64,000 nt of DNA from Hinthialibacter sp964556895. GTDB taxonomy: Bacteria > Hinthialibacterota > Hinthialibacteria > Hinthialibacterales > Hinthialibacteraceae. The notes under the pieces were generated by a model. The model was not told the DNA's origin. It searched no databases and saw nothing but the letters and a program-made list of their open reading frames with translations. This document shows positions 8,161 to 19,275 of the stretch, in pieces. A program made the position numbers and the translations under genes. Each line of letters opens with the position of its first letter. Position 1 is the stretch's first letter. The stretch lies in assembly GCA_964556895.1 (NCBI GenBank), contig CAZKYC010000002.1, positions 1-64,000 on the forward strand. Reading direction: 5' to 3'.

Positions 8161-10587
8161 TCATGCCTCTCCTCTGGTGCGGCGCAAGTACCATTCGCAA
8201 CATAACAGCGCGACGAGTAACCCATAGAAAAACGGGTTGTGCCACAAATGAATGCGCACCCATTCGGCTTCTTCTTGGTTGACAAACGGTATTTTTGATG
8301 GGATATCGCTCAATTGGTTTAGAGTAAGAAACTCGCCGCCGGATTTGTCTGCAATCATTTGAAGAAAGGCAGGATTGTACTTTGCACTTTGAAATTCGGC
8401 CAAGTCAGGTTCGACCAAAAACGAATACTGGCGCGCGCCAATCTCATCCCCTTCTTCCGTCATCGCCTCGACAGACAACCGATAAACGCCTGACTCGGTT
8501 GGGGTGTAGTCGGCGCGATACTCTCCCACTTCGTCTAACGACTCTTCAACGCCAAGAGCGTAATTCTGGCCCGACGGCGCGGTGACCGTCATCTGGGTTT
8601 GGGCCGCTTCTTGGGGATCAAACAGCGGGTCGCGAACCAACACGTCAAACTGAATCGGTGAATCAACCAAGTAACTGTTTTGTAATTGACGCAGCGCAAT
8701 GGGCTGGGGAGCATTGGCCGCCAGGCTTCTCACAATCTGGCGCCAGAGTTGTTCGTGTGAGCCGTCGTCAAGGTCGGTGTTCATCTGCCAGGGCCAGGTT
8801 TCGGGCGAAGACAACACCGCGGTCTTGCCAGCGCCATAACGCTGAACAGCGTAAAACGGCGGTCCATCCAACTCGTCCGGCGCTTGCTGAATCTTGGCCA
8901 TTACCTCCGCACCGGCGCGCGTCAGCTGAAATGGATGGTAACGAAACAGCGCCGGCAACCCGCTCCATTTCTGCTGATTGAGGTTCTCATCAGGATCGAG
9001 CGTCCAGGCGCCTGAGACGAACCCCTCGTTGGTCGCCTCGACCCAAAAGCGTCCATTTTTGTAAACGCTGTCGCCCCTGGCGTAATCGGTCAACACTGGC
9101 AGCATTGGCCCGATAGGGCTTGAAGAGAGTTGGCTGTCTTGGAGTATGGCCTCGCCGCCGATCAACAAAAAGGCGCCGCCGCGTTTATCGACAAATTCGC
9201 GGGTCAATTCTAAACGTTCGAGGGTCAAATCGTCTAAGTCGGCTTCGTTCCAAATCACCAAATGGTAGGGAAACAAGCCTTCGGCCTCGCGCGGGTAACC
9301 GTTTACCAATTCGTCTTCACTCACGCCCAGACGCAGGTAAATAGGCTCGTCATAGCGCCCGTATTTGCCCTGGTCTTGTTCGAACCCGTCAAACAGGGGG
9401 TTGGTGGTGGTGGTACGAACGCCGCGAAACACAAATTTACGTTCGGCTTTAGAAATCAAGATCAGGCTGGCGGTATTGAGTTGTTCATCTTCGAGCAGAG
9501 CGCGCCTGACAAACTTGTGCTGCCAGTTGGGGCGCCCGCTGTAGAACAGGATGTTGTATTCGGTTTTGCGGTTATCAATCACAAACGATTTGGAATTGTT
9601 TTGGAGGATGTTTTCTTTGGTTTGCAGCAATGTTTCTTCGCCCGGTTGAGAACCAAACAACTGGCCGTTCACCGACAACCGCAGTTCATATTCAAGCCAC
9701 CCGTTGGTTTGAGGGGTAAACTCAAAACGCGCCTGGTTGGTCTGTTCGGCTTCTGTGATATCAATAGGTTTTGTTTGAATGACCCGTCCGCCTTCAAGCA
9801 GTTCGAGGTCAAGCGTTTCTCCCTCAAGGCCGTCTGAACCAACGTCTACGGTGAGGTTGACCGGGCTACTATCAAAGTGGGTTCGGTTTACGCTCAGGGT
9901 CTGGATGCGGGCGTCTTTCCACTGGCCTTCGTCGCCGGTCCCGACGGCGAAAACAGGCGCGTCTGGCAATTGCACCAAGTTGATGTCAATGGGCCCGCCG
10001 CGGTGTTGTACACCATCAGAAAATAACACCACCGCAGACACATTGGTATGGTGGTTCTCCTGCCAGGCGCGGTTAATGGCCTGCACCAGGTCGCTTTGAG
10101 GCTGGCGAAACGAATTCTGCTCAACAGACGCGACCGCGTCGATTTGGGCCCCAAAGCGGTATTTGGCGACGTTAAAGCGCTGTTTCAACGCTTGGCCGAA
10201 CGATTCACTCGCGCTGTCGTACGCCTCAAGCAGGCGGTCGCTGCGCGACTCGCCGTTCGAATCGCGCACCTGCATACTCATGGAATCATCAAAGAGCAAC
10301 ACAACGGTCTGCTCGCCGGGTTGCAAGCGCTGACCGATCACGCAAGGATCAATGAGCAGAAACAAAATCAGCGCCACAGTCAACGCGCGCAACGCCGCCA
10401 ACGTGATTTGTATTTGCTTCGGCTGGCGGCCAAGTTGAGGCCAATAGAGCGCCGCCGCCGCCAACCCTGCGATGAGAATAAACACCAGCGCCCACCCCAA
10501 ACCGAGCGGGAACGATAGGTCAAATTGAAGCGAGCCCAGGCCGCGGCTTTGGCCGCCGCCCAGCCATTCGTAAAGGTCTTGCATCAT
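8161..10587 (-). CDS. Membrane protein with VWA domain and glutamine-amidotransferase-like region
   Basis: An 808-residue protein. Two membrane segments (about 30-48 and 62-81) precede a VWA-like domain with the metal site DDSMS at 100-104 (D-x-S-x-S). A long beta-rich periplasmic part follows, then a class I glutamine-amidotransferase-like fold without an obvious Cys-His-Glu set (LFPYHLVIWNEADL, RGGAFLLIGGEA), and a last membrane segment before RRTRGEA at the C-terminus. This layout is common in the BatA-like proteins of Planctomycetota and Verrucomicrobiota. The start ATG (10587) overlaps the stop of the DUF4175 gene by 4 bp, which indicates translational coupling. The role is unknown; operon-mates suggest MoxR-assisted assembly or maturation of a cell-envelope complex. 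Confidence 0.75.
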   Translation of the reverse strand: MMQDLYEWLGGGQSRGLGSLQFDLSFPLGLGWALVFILIAGLAAAALYWPQLGRQPKQIQITLAALRALTVALILFLLIDPCVIGQRLQPGEQTVVLLFDDSMSMQVRDSNGESRSDRLLEAYDSASESFGQALKQRFNVAKYRFGAQIDAVASVEQNSFRQPQSDLVQAINRAWQENHHTNVSAVVLFSDGVQHRGGPIDINLVQLPDAPVFAVGTGDEGQWKDARIQTLSVNRTHFDSSPVNLTVDVGSDGLEGETLDLELLEGGRVIQTKPIDITEAEQTNQARFEFTPQTNGWLEYELRLSVNGQLFGSQPGEETLLQTKENILQNNSKSFVIDNRKTEYNILFYSGRPNWQHKFVRRALLEDEQLNTASLILISKAERKFVFRGVRTTTTNPLFDGFEQDQGKYGRYDEPIYLRLGVSEDELVNGYPREAEGLFPYHLVIWNEADLDDLTLERLELTREFVDKRGGAFLLIGGEAILQDSQLSSSPIGPMLPVLTDYARGDSVYKNGRFWVEATNEGFVSGAWTLDPDENLNQQKWSGLPALFRYHPFQLTRAGAEVMAKIQQAPDELDGPPFYAVQRYGAGKTAVLSSPETWPWQMNTDLDDGSHEQLWRQIVRSLAANAPQPIALRQLQNSYLVDSPIQFDVLVRDPLFDPQEAAQTQMTVTAPSGQNYALGVEESLDEVGEYRADYTPTESGVYRLSVEAMTEEGDEIGARQYSFLVEPDLAEFQSAKYNPAFLQMIADKSGGEFLTLNQLSDIPSKIPFVNQEEAEWVRIHLWHNPFFYGLLVALLCCEWYLRRTRGEA

Positions 10588-13500
10588 GGTTCGATCGTTT
10601 CTGATTCTGACAAGGCTTTGAAATACTCAGACACGCGATGCTGATATTGTTGGGGGACGCTGCCTTCATCGGTCAGTGCGAATTCTTTTTGTTTGAGCAT
10701 GCGCTGAATCTCGTTCTCCAGCCGCTGGGCGGTTTCGACCAACGGTTCAGCGACGTTTTCTAAATAGAGGTCGTATATCGGGGCGCGGTCGCCAAAGCGG
10801 CCTTCACGCTGATAGTCTTCGATGCGCTCTCTCACCCGCGTTAACGGCTCACGAAACGGGCTGTCGCCCGGCAGAAACTGCTCAGCGTCGCGCAGTGAAT
10901 CAGCCCAATCCACGCCTTCGCCGTTTAGAAAACGCTTCATGCCTTCACGGGTTCGAATATCGCCCGGCAGCCGCGAAATGGAACGGTTGCCGCCCGGGCC
11001 GCTGCCGCCGCCAAAACGCCGTTGTTGGCCATCGTTTTGTTGATCGCCGCCTTGCCCGCGCCCGTTCTGTTGTCCTTGTTGTCCTTGTTGTCCTTGTTGT
11101 CCTTGTTGTCCTTGTTGTCCTTGTTGTCCTTNNNNNNNNNNNNNNNNNNNNNNNNNNNNNNNNNNNNNNNNNNNNNNNNNNNNNNNNNNNNNNNNNNNNN
11201 NNNNNNNNNNNNNNNNNNNNNNNNNNNNNNNGTCCTTGCTGTCCTTGCTGTCCTTGCTGTCCTTGCTGTCCTTGCTGTCCTTGCTGTCCTTGCTGCTCTG
11301 AAGACGCTGCTGCAATTTGCCCGCTAGCTTGTCGAGAACGTTGTTGGCCCTCAGATAAATCAGACGCCTGTAAGTTGGGTTGAATCACGTCACGCAACTC
11401 ATCGAGGGCTTTTTGCATGCCTTCGAGATCGCTGTTGGTCATTGAATCAGCCACCTGGCCAAGTTGGCGCGACGCGGTTTGTAATTTCTCAAGAATTTGC
11501 TCTTCGTGTTCGATGGCTTTGTCCCACACGCCCAGGCGTACGAGCGGCAAGCGCTGTTCTTGTTGGATGTCTTCTAAAATGCCCTGTCGGCTGGTTTGGC
11601 GCAGCCAGTCGCCCAGTTTTCGCGACATTAGTTCTTGGCTTTGGCTAGAGCGCTCAGCCAATTCGCCCGCCTGGTTCATCAGGTCGGTGAACTCACTTGA
11701 CAGGTCTTCTTTTTGGGCGAGCAGGTCGCGCTTTTTTTGGTCCATATCGGGGTCGAGTTCGAGCGAAGGCGATTCTTGTTCTTCTTTGATGGCTTCCATC
11801 TGTTGTTTGATTTGTTGTTCCTGCTGAACAAGGTCGTCCATGCGGTTCTGTAGGTCTTGCATGCGCTGCGCGGCGGCGTCGCGGGAGAATTCGCGCAGGC
11901 CTTCTTCCATTTCATCCAGTTTGTTGAGCGCCTCGGCGCCGGAGGCGCGCGCTTCTTGCAACTGCTGTTGCTCAAGATTTTCCAGGCTTTCATTCATGGC
12001 CTCGCGGGCTTCGCGAAGTTGTTGAAGCGCTTCGCGGGTTTGCGCGTCGCGCAGGTCGCCCTGCGACAAGGAGCGTTCGGCCTGGTCGAGGCGTTCGAGG
12101 TTGCGCCGTTCTTCTTCTAACAGGCGCTCAAGGCGGCGTTTGAGTTCTTCAGATTCGTTGTCTTTTTCTAATTCTGAAATCAGTTTAGAGATTTCTTCGT
12201 TGATGCTTTGTTGGCGCTGGGCCAGTTCTTTAATTCGGCCTAGAGCGTCATTGGTCCGTTCCATCTCTTGTTGGGTCTGGCGTTCTTCTTCATAAAAATT
12301 TCGTTTTCGGTCGAGTTCGAGTTCGTCAATTTCAGGGCGCTCGCCTTGTCGCCCGCCGCCTCCGCCGCCGCCCATGGCGCTTTCTTGGCGCTGTTGAACG
12401 TCGGCTTCATTGGGCTTCAACTTGAGAATGAGATGATAGGCCCGTTGGGCGCTGGCCAACGCCTTGGTTAAAGGGTTGTCTTCTGACTCAAGATCGTCTT
12501 GGCTGAGTTGTTCGACTACGTCGCCCATCGTCTGAAGCAATTCGATCATCAATGGGTTGCCGCCAGCCGTCCCGGCTTGCTGTTGGTATTTTTCTAGCAA
12601 TGATTGCTGGGCTTCGACAATCGCGGAACGCTGGCCATTGATCTCTTCATCGCTGAGGCCAGCGATGTCTTTTCGCACGTTCCATATCGCGATGACGATA
12701 TCTTTCTGTTCGGCGCCGTCGTTCTGCCGGCCTTGCTGTTGTTGTTGCTGGCCCTGCCCCGCGTTTGACATTGCTTCGCGGTAATTCATTTTGAAAGGGC
12801 GAATTTCGAGAAAGTAGGGGTCGCCGTATTCTTCATATTGGTCGCGGTCGGTCTTGGCGTCTTGGGCCCACAGCGTCCAGGTAATAAAGTCGCCTGGCTG
12901 CAACGGCAGTTCTTCAAGAAACAGCGTGTATTCACCCTGCGACTCTTTGATCCGTTCACTTGAATCCAATAGAGAAATACGCTCCGGGTCGCGCCCGGCG
13001 ATTTCATACTGCAAGCCGAAGTCTTTGATGCCATAGTCGTCTTGCACATGAAACTCGAACGGCGTCTCATCCAACATGGTGACTTCGTAATCTTGTTGGG
13101 GAAACTTGATCGTAATCTTAGGCGGTTGATCAACTTGGACCCGAATGTCATATTCAGGACTGTATTCACTGAGGTTGCCTTCCAGGTCTCGCAGTTCAAT
13201 CGAATAGGCCCCGCTATAGACAAGTTCTCGCGTCACAAACCAGACGCGGTCGGCGCTCTCGGCCATCGACACCCGCTGGCCGGTGTCTAACACCATCTCG
13301 GCTTGTTCTAATTCTTTATTGACGACAGCGCTGACTGAGACCACTGTGCCTTCGATTGCGCTGATGGCGCCGCCGTTTGGGATAGACTCATCCTCAAGGC
13401 CTAAATAGTCGGGATAGTCATACGACAGGTTAATGGCCTCAACCTGGGGCGGAAGCCAGGCGGTGATTTTAAACGCCTCCGACGAGCGGCGCCCAATGAT

Positions 13501-14289
13501 GACCTGGTAATCCAACGATTGTTGGACAGACTCGAACGTGTAGTGGAAGACATGGTCAGACAGGCTGCGGGCCATGGTTTCTTCGCGCCAGTCTTGCCCC
13601 TCCGCGCGCCAGCGTATCACCGCGGTCTCATCCGTATCGCTGGTCTTGCCAATGATGACCTGGCGCTCGCCAATCTTCACACGCGCATCGCCCGGCTCAA
13701 CGGTAAAGTCGGCGATGGGGACGAGCGCAATTGTTTCGGCGACTTCGACAGACGGTTGTGAGTTCCAATAAGGAAACGACAACCCAATCACCAACAGCGA
13801 CGCCGCCGCAAACCCGCCGTTCATCAATACCAGTTTGACGAGCGCGTCGGAGTCCATCATCTCTGAGAACGAAATGGGGCGCACCGCTTCATCGGATTCT
13901 TCAAAGAACTTCTCGATGATCCAGGGCGACGCGCCGTCGACGGCGCCTTGGTTGAATGAAACCGCGCTGATGATTCGGCTTTCGAGTTCGGGGTGGTGTT
14001 CTTCGATATGCAAGGCGATCTGGTCTAACGAAACCGACGCGCCCATTCGATAGAATAAGCAGTAGCCCGCGACGGCGGCTTCGATCACGCCAAACAAGCC
14101 AATCGCCCAAACGGTGGAGATGTTCATCCAATAAAACAGGACCGCCGACAGGCCGAATAAGACCGCATTGATGAAGGTCGCCGCGCCAAACAGAAACCAA
14201 TGGCGCAAAATCTGGGCGCATTGATATTGGTTGGCCGCCAGGCGGATCTTTCGTTTCAATTCATTGGACGGTTTTGGTTGTCCGGTCAT
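10584..14289 (-). CDS. DUF4175-family membrane protein with long coiled coil and Gly-Gln-Gln repeat (interrupted by assembly gap)
   Basis: One gene split by 100 N. From the ATG at 14289 come two membrane segments near residues 32-75, then LDQIALHIEEHHPELESRI (the DUF4175 opening), a third membrane segment, beta-rich domains, and a Gln/Glu/Arg-rich coiled coil of several hundred residues. The protein then enters a GQQ repeat and the gap, and continues after it as a globular tail ending ALSESETIEP. The sequenced parts (3058 and 548 bases) add to a multiple of three, so both sides are in frame if the missing stretch is 3n; the stop-free RTT and DSK readings next to the Ns come from the arbitrary gap length. 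Transcribed between the two VWA genes, 4 bp after BatA and overlapping the next by 4 bp. Confidence 0.8.
11065..11294 (-). repeat. Gly-Gln-Gln coding tandem repeat on both sides of the gap
   Basis: About seven 9-bp units are visible on each side of the N run, all encoding Gly-Gln-Gln on the minus strand. Units on the 5' side of the gene use CAG CAA GGA; those on the 3' side use CAA CAA GGA. Each block is nearly perfect within itself, as expected from slippage or recent expansion. The true number of units is unknown. Confidence 0.9.
11132..11231. other. Assembly gap of 100 N
   Basis: Exactly 100 N, the usual placeholder for a gap of unknown length. Joining the repeat units across it requires 3 + 9k missing bases to restore the Gly-Gln-Gln phase. 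Confidence 0.97.
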
Positions 14290-14293
14290 GGCT

Positions 14294-16417
14294 TCATCCT
14301 TCTGCGTTGGCTTGTTTGTCCCATTCGCGCCGCGATACCACCGATGCATACACGCTTTCAATCACAATGCCGATCAGCAACACCACCAACACCCACCAGC
14401 CATATTCAACTTTGACAAAACGCTCGTCTTGTTGGCCTTGGGCTTTGGTCAGTTGTTCGATGTTATAGGCCAGCACTAACGCGCCTGAACCGAACGACCG
14501 CACAAACGCGTCTTCGATGACAACCGCCGGGTTTGACTCTGTCGCGTCAAGATTGACGGCGTAGTGAAAGGTTGAATTTTCACCGCTCCAGCGAACAACG
14601 CCTGAGTGTAACAGCCTGGTTTCATCTTGCTCAAACGAGCGTCGCGTAAATATGCTGTTCTCATCAGTGGGCAGCGTAACCGTCCACTCGGTTTGCTCAG
14701 AAATCATCTCATCCCACATCAATTCATCGCCTACGGCGTATTCAATTTTCTCACGCTGAGCGTCGATCAAATAATTCAGCGACTCAAACAGCACCGCGAC
14801 AAATTTGGGGTTGCGCGCAAAGTTAGTCTCATCCAGCGAGGGCGCAGTTGTCCACATCAACAACGCCCCATCGCCGATGGAGTGTTCGATCAACAATGGG
14901 CGAGTTTCATCAAAGCGGGCCAAAACCCGCGTTGTTGACGGATTTAACTGGGTTGGCGCCAGCTGAAGGTATTGGTAAACATGCACCATTGAGAAGTCGT
15001 TAAACTCCATCTCGCGCATGGGATAAAAAATGGAGTGGTCAAAGTCGATCCATGACAGAATGTCAAACTGGCCGCCTCGCGCGTCTTCATAACGCTTTCC
15101 TTCAATTGAAAACCCCATCGACTCAACAAACCGCCGCGCCGAAGGGCCGACTGACTGGGCCGAATCAATCCATACCATCGCCTTGCCGCCCTGGCTGAGA
15201 TAGGACTCAAGCGCAGAGAGCGCGCCTTCTCCGAGCAGGTTTATCGACGGCGCCAACACCGCGTCATCCTTAGCGGAAATCGATGGCAGGTCGTCTAACG
15301 ACTGCGATTCGATTGTCCAGACCGAACCGCCGGACGCGTTCAACGCCTGTTCGATAAACCATCCCGCGGGCCAACGGCGCCTGTCATCTTCGTTGTGATA
15401 TATCGCTACCGCATGTTTCATTTCCGGGTTCCAGGCGAAGTAATGCCGATTGTCAATCGGCAGGGAGTCATCGCCAATTTGAACATGCCCGGAGTGGCTT
15501 TGTTCGATGTCCCAATCCACCTTGAACGACACTTTCATGCTATGGCCAGCCTGGACGGTGACATCCTTCTGATCGACCTCAACACCGTCAACAAACAACG
15601 CCGCCGTTCGCGTCGTTTCTTGTTCGCTCCAATTTTTGATTTGGGCGAGTACAACAAAGCCGCCTTGGGGCGCCTGGCGCAAGGCAACATCTGAAACCGC
15701 CGCATTATCAGAAAACTCGCCATTGACGGCATGTAACTGAAACTCAACTTGCGATGAAGCGCGCCAGTCGCCGCCCGGCGGCGGCATGCCCGCCTGTTGA
15801 AAATCAGAAACGATATGGATCAGGTTTTTACTGTCCGCCGAATCGTCAGTGCGGCCCGACAACAACATATCCTGCGCGCGCTGTAAGGCGGGACGATAGG
15901 CGGTTGAATATTCACTCAGCGGCGCCAACTCAATCGCCTGGCGAATGCGGCGGTGGTTGTCTTGGGGCGACTCGCCTTCAATCAGAATTTCTTGTTCGTC
16001 GCTAACGGTTTGATGAAATAATATCAGCCCAATTCGTTCATTAGCGTCGACTGAACTCACTACATTGAGCGCGTTTTGTTTGGCTTCATCGAAGCGCCCC
16101 TCTGCTCCCATGCTGAATGAACAATCCAACACAATCACATGCCGCGCGGCGCCGTCGTCAGGCAGCGCCGCGGCGAGAAACAACTGATAGGGCCGCGAAA
16201 ACGCCACCACCAAAATAAGCAGCAGCAACATGCGCAACACCATCAACAACCAGTGTTGAATCGCCTTTTTCTCTAATACTTTCTTTTTGACCTGGGGCAC
16301 AAACATCATGCTGCCGAACACTATCGTCTGGTGTTGGGGCTTGCGAATGCGATGCAACAGCCACGGCGCGGCGATCATCAAGGCCCCGGCGAACAGCAGC
16401 GGCGCGAGAAAACTCAT
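14294..16417 (-). CDS. BatA-like VWA-domain membrane protein
   Basis: A 707-residue protein beginning MSFLAPLLFAGALMIAAPWL, the aerotolerance-regulator (BatA) N-terminal membrane domain, with a second membrane segment at about 56-74. A VWA domain follows with the MIDAS motif DCSFS at 98-102. Beyond it are a beta domain, a Rossmann-like region resembling a degenerate amidotransferase, and a final membrane segment near 675-695 before the basic tail. Such proteins sit in the membrane and are thought to work with MoxR and DUF58 partners; their exact role in this group is not established. The start is 1 base from the DUF58 stop codon and the end lies 4 bases before the DUF4175 start. Confidence 0.8.
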   Translation of the reverse strand: MSFLAPLLFAGALMIAAPWLLHRIRKPQHQTIVFGSMMFVPQVKKKVLEKKAIQHWLLMVLRMLLLLILVVAFSRPYQLFLAAALPDDGAARHVIVLDCSFSMGAEGRFDEAKQNALNVVSSVDANERIGLILFHQTVSDEQEILIEGESPQDNHRRIRQAIELAPLSEYSTAYRPALQRAQDMLLSGRTDDSADSKNLIHIVSDFQQAGMPPPGGDWRASSQVEFQLHAVNGEFSDNAAVSDVALRQAPQGGFVVLAQIKNWSEQETTRTAALFVDGVEVDQKDVTVQAGHSMKVSFKVDWDIEQSHSGHVQIGDDSLPIDNRHYFAWNPEMKHAVAIYHNEDDRRRWPAGWFIEQALNASGGSVWTIESQSLDDLPSISAKDDAVLAPSINLLGEGALSALESYLSQGGKAMVWIDSAQSVGPSARRFVESMGFSIEGKRYEDARGGQFDILSWIDFDHSIFYPMREMEFNDFSMVHVYQYLQLAPTQLNPSTTRVLARFDETRPLLIEHSIGDGALLMWTTAPSLDETNFARNPKFVAVLFESLNYLIDAQREKIEYAVGDELMWDEMISEQTEWTVTLPTDENSIFTRRSFEQDETRLLHSGVVRWSGENSTFHYAVNLDATESNPAVVIEDAFVRSFGSGALVLAYNIEQLTKAQGQQDERFVKVEYGWWVLVVLLIGIVIESVYASVVSRREWDKQANAEG

Positions 16418-16418
16418 G

Positions 16419-17354
16419 CTATACGCCTCCCGCTGCGCTGGCTCGCTTGGCGCTGGCGCCTGTGGTGAGTTGTTGGCGTTGTTTCAACACAAAATACAGA
16501 GCGCGGTCGAGCGGTTCGGAGGTGTCAAACTCGTCAATCTCGACTTGCATGCCGATACAGGCGGTTCGGATGGCGTCGAAGTAACGCTTGCGGTTCTCTA
16601 AATACTGATCGCGCATCTCGTCAGGGACGACAAACTGTTCGCGCTGGTTCTCAGGGTCAAGCAGCAACGACGATTTGTCTATCGAAAAATCCCGTTCCGC
16701 CGGGTCGCTGATCTGCATCACCAACACATCCAGGCGGCGGGCGCGCAACAGGCGAATATAAGTTGAAATGTCATGTCCAGAATCAATCAGGTCAGAGATC
16801 AAGATGACCATGCTGCGCGTGGGCAGCGTTTCACAGGCATGTTGAATGGCGTTGACCAGGTTGGTCTGGCCGCCGGTCTCGACGTTGGCCAGTTCGACGA
16901 AGATGCGCTGCAGGTGGCGCGGCGAATTTTTGGGAGGCAGAAACACCCGCACGGCCTCTTGAAAGGTAGACAGCCCGACCGAGTCATTTTGTCTGACCAA
17001 CAACATCGCCAGACAGGCCGCCAACATGCGGGCGTAATGCAGCTTGCTGACTTTGCCCGACGCGTATGACATCGAGGCGCTGGCGTCGAGCAGAACCGAA
17101 CAGCGCAGGTTGGTTTCTTCGTGAAATTGTTTGGTATGAAGCCGGTCGGTGCGGGCGTAGAGGCCCCAATCAACAAAGCGCGGATCGTCGCCCTGGACGT
17201 ATTGACGGTATTGGGCGAACTCGATTGACGAGCCGAAATGGGGGCTGCGGTGCAGACCGGCCAAAAATCCTTCCACCACCCGGCGCGCCAACAGTTGCAG
17301 GTCGGCGACGCCAGCCAGTTGGTCAGGATTCAAAAAATGCAAGTCGTTTTGCAT
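16419..17354 (-). CDS. DUF58 family protein (VWA-like fold)
   Basis: A 311-residue soluble protein from the ATG at 17354. The DUF58 signature is clear: GSSIEFAQYRQYVQGDDPRFVDW spans residues about 41-63 (key residues Y49, R50, D56, R59 and W63), followed by the MIDAS-like DASAS at 90-94 and SMVILISDLIDSG later. Length is typical of DUF58 proteins. They are nearly always encoded beside a MoxR ATPase, as here (12 bases downstream of the moxR stop codon), and are probable substrates or adaptors of it. Confidence 0.9.
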   Translation of the reverse strand: MQNDLHFLNPDQLAGVADLQLLARRVVEGFLAGLHRSPHFGSSIEFAQYRQYVQGDDPRFVDWGLYARTDRLHTKQFHEETNLRCSVLLDASASMSYASGKVSKLHYARMLAACLAMLLVRQNDSVGLSTFQEAVRVFLPPKNSPRHLQRIFVELANVETGGQTNLVNAIQHACETLPTRSMVILISDLIDSGHDISTYIRLLRARRLDVLVMQISDPAERDFSIDKSSLLLDPENQREQFVVPDEMRDQYLENRKRYFDAIRTACIGMQVEIDEFDTSEPLDRALYFVLKQRQQLTTGASAKRASAAGGV

Positions 17355-17366
17355 ACGCAGCGTTCC

Positions 17367-18386
<1,020 letters not shown>

Positions 18387-18405
18387 TGGCTTGCCCTCGC
18401 TTTGT

Positions 18406-19275
18406 CTAATGCGTCAATGCATACACCACAATGTTAATGCCTAACGGATAGGCCTTGGTTTTTGAAAACTCGGCGAAATATTGGGGGTTGACCGCTTCTT
18501 CTTCCCACCCGTCACCCAGGTCGGTGTTGTGACAAAACACCGCCATCAAACGTCCGGCTTTGTCAAACACGCCGCGAACATGCGGCTCGGCGCTGTCAGA
18601 ACCGCGCTCAGATGTATCGCCGCCAGAATTCGCCCAATGGCCGATGCCGGGGATTTGGTGAATCTCATCAATTTCGAAGATGATATGAAAAATCTCGTGA
18701 TCAAGCGGGATGTCAATAATAGGGTATTCTTCTAAGGGAAATACTTTATTAAACTCATAGGCGAAGTTTTCCCAGGCGCGCGAGCCCCAGAAGTCGTCGA
18801 CCATCAAGAAGCCGCCTTTGAGGAGATACTCGCGCAGGGTTTTGGCTTCTTCTTCTGAGAAATACAAGTCGCCTACTTCGATCATGTAAACAAAGGGAAA
18901 GTGAAACAGCTCTTCATCTAACAGCGAAACAATTTTGTGTTGCACCAGCCCGTTTTCGTCTCGGTTCACATTTATATTGGTGAGTTGAGAGAGGCGAACA
19001 GAAAAATTCTGGTCCGCCTCAGGGTAATCTGTCCGCCAGTTGCCGCCCCGGCGCCCATAGCCCCTCCCGCCGCTTTGGTACATGACGCGGCAGAAGGTGA
19101 ACGCTTCGCTGCCAAACTCGCCGTGAAAGTAGGTGGGTTCATCAGACGGATCGCGCGACCTGCGCCCCCAGCGTTCGCCCCACTGTGACAGCGCGTCAAG
19201 CGGGATCGTCAGAAGGACGCCCGCCATCGCGGCGAGAAACCCAACTCTATAGAACAAGCGTTTGGGCCTACTCAA
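18406..19275 (-). CDS. DUF4159 domain protein, exported
   Basis: A 289-residue protein with a signal peptide (hydrophobic 10-26, cleavage near ALSQ). The rest is the DUF4159 domain: FHGEFGSEAFTFCRVMY near 50-66, then a Rossmann-like core with FVYMIEVGDLYFSEEE, LRGYLLKGGFLMVDDFWG-type motif (here REYLLKGGFLMVDDFWG) and IPLDHEIFHIIFEI. DUF4159 proteins are regular members of these MoxR/DUF58/VWA operons; no activity is established. It uses a TTG start whose last bases overlap the TGA of the upstream gene (TTGA), so it is probably translated by coupling. Confidence 0.85.
   Translation of the reverse strand: MSRPKRLFYRVGFLAAMAGVLLTIPLDALSQWGERWGRRSRDPSDEPTYFHGEFGSEAFTFCRVMYQSGGRGYGRRGGNWRTDYPEADQNFSVRLSQLTNINVNRDENGLVQHKIVSLLDEELFHFPFVYMIEVGDLYFSEEEAKTLREYLLKGGFLMVDDFWGSRAWENFAYEFNKVFPLEEYPIIDIPLDHEIFHIIFEIDEIHQIPGIGHWANSGGDTSERGSDSAEPHVRGVFDKAGRLMAVFCHNTDLGDGWEEEAVNPQYFAEFSKTKAYPLGINIVVYALTH

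Noticed and set aside
10945..11131. Continuation of the DUF4175 frame beyond the Ns as RTT repeats
   Set aside because: It is the out-of-frame reading of the Gln-Gln-Gly repeat caused by the arbitrary 100-N gap; the true continuation is the frame ending at 10584.
11065..11294. CRISPR-like array
   Set aside because: 9-bp units without spacers, within a coding sequence; simple amino-acid repeat.
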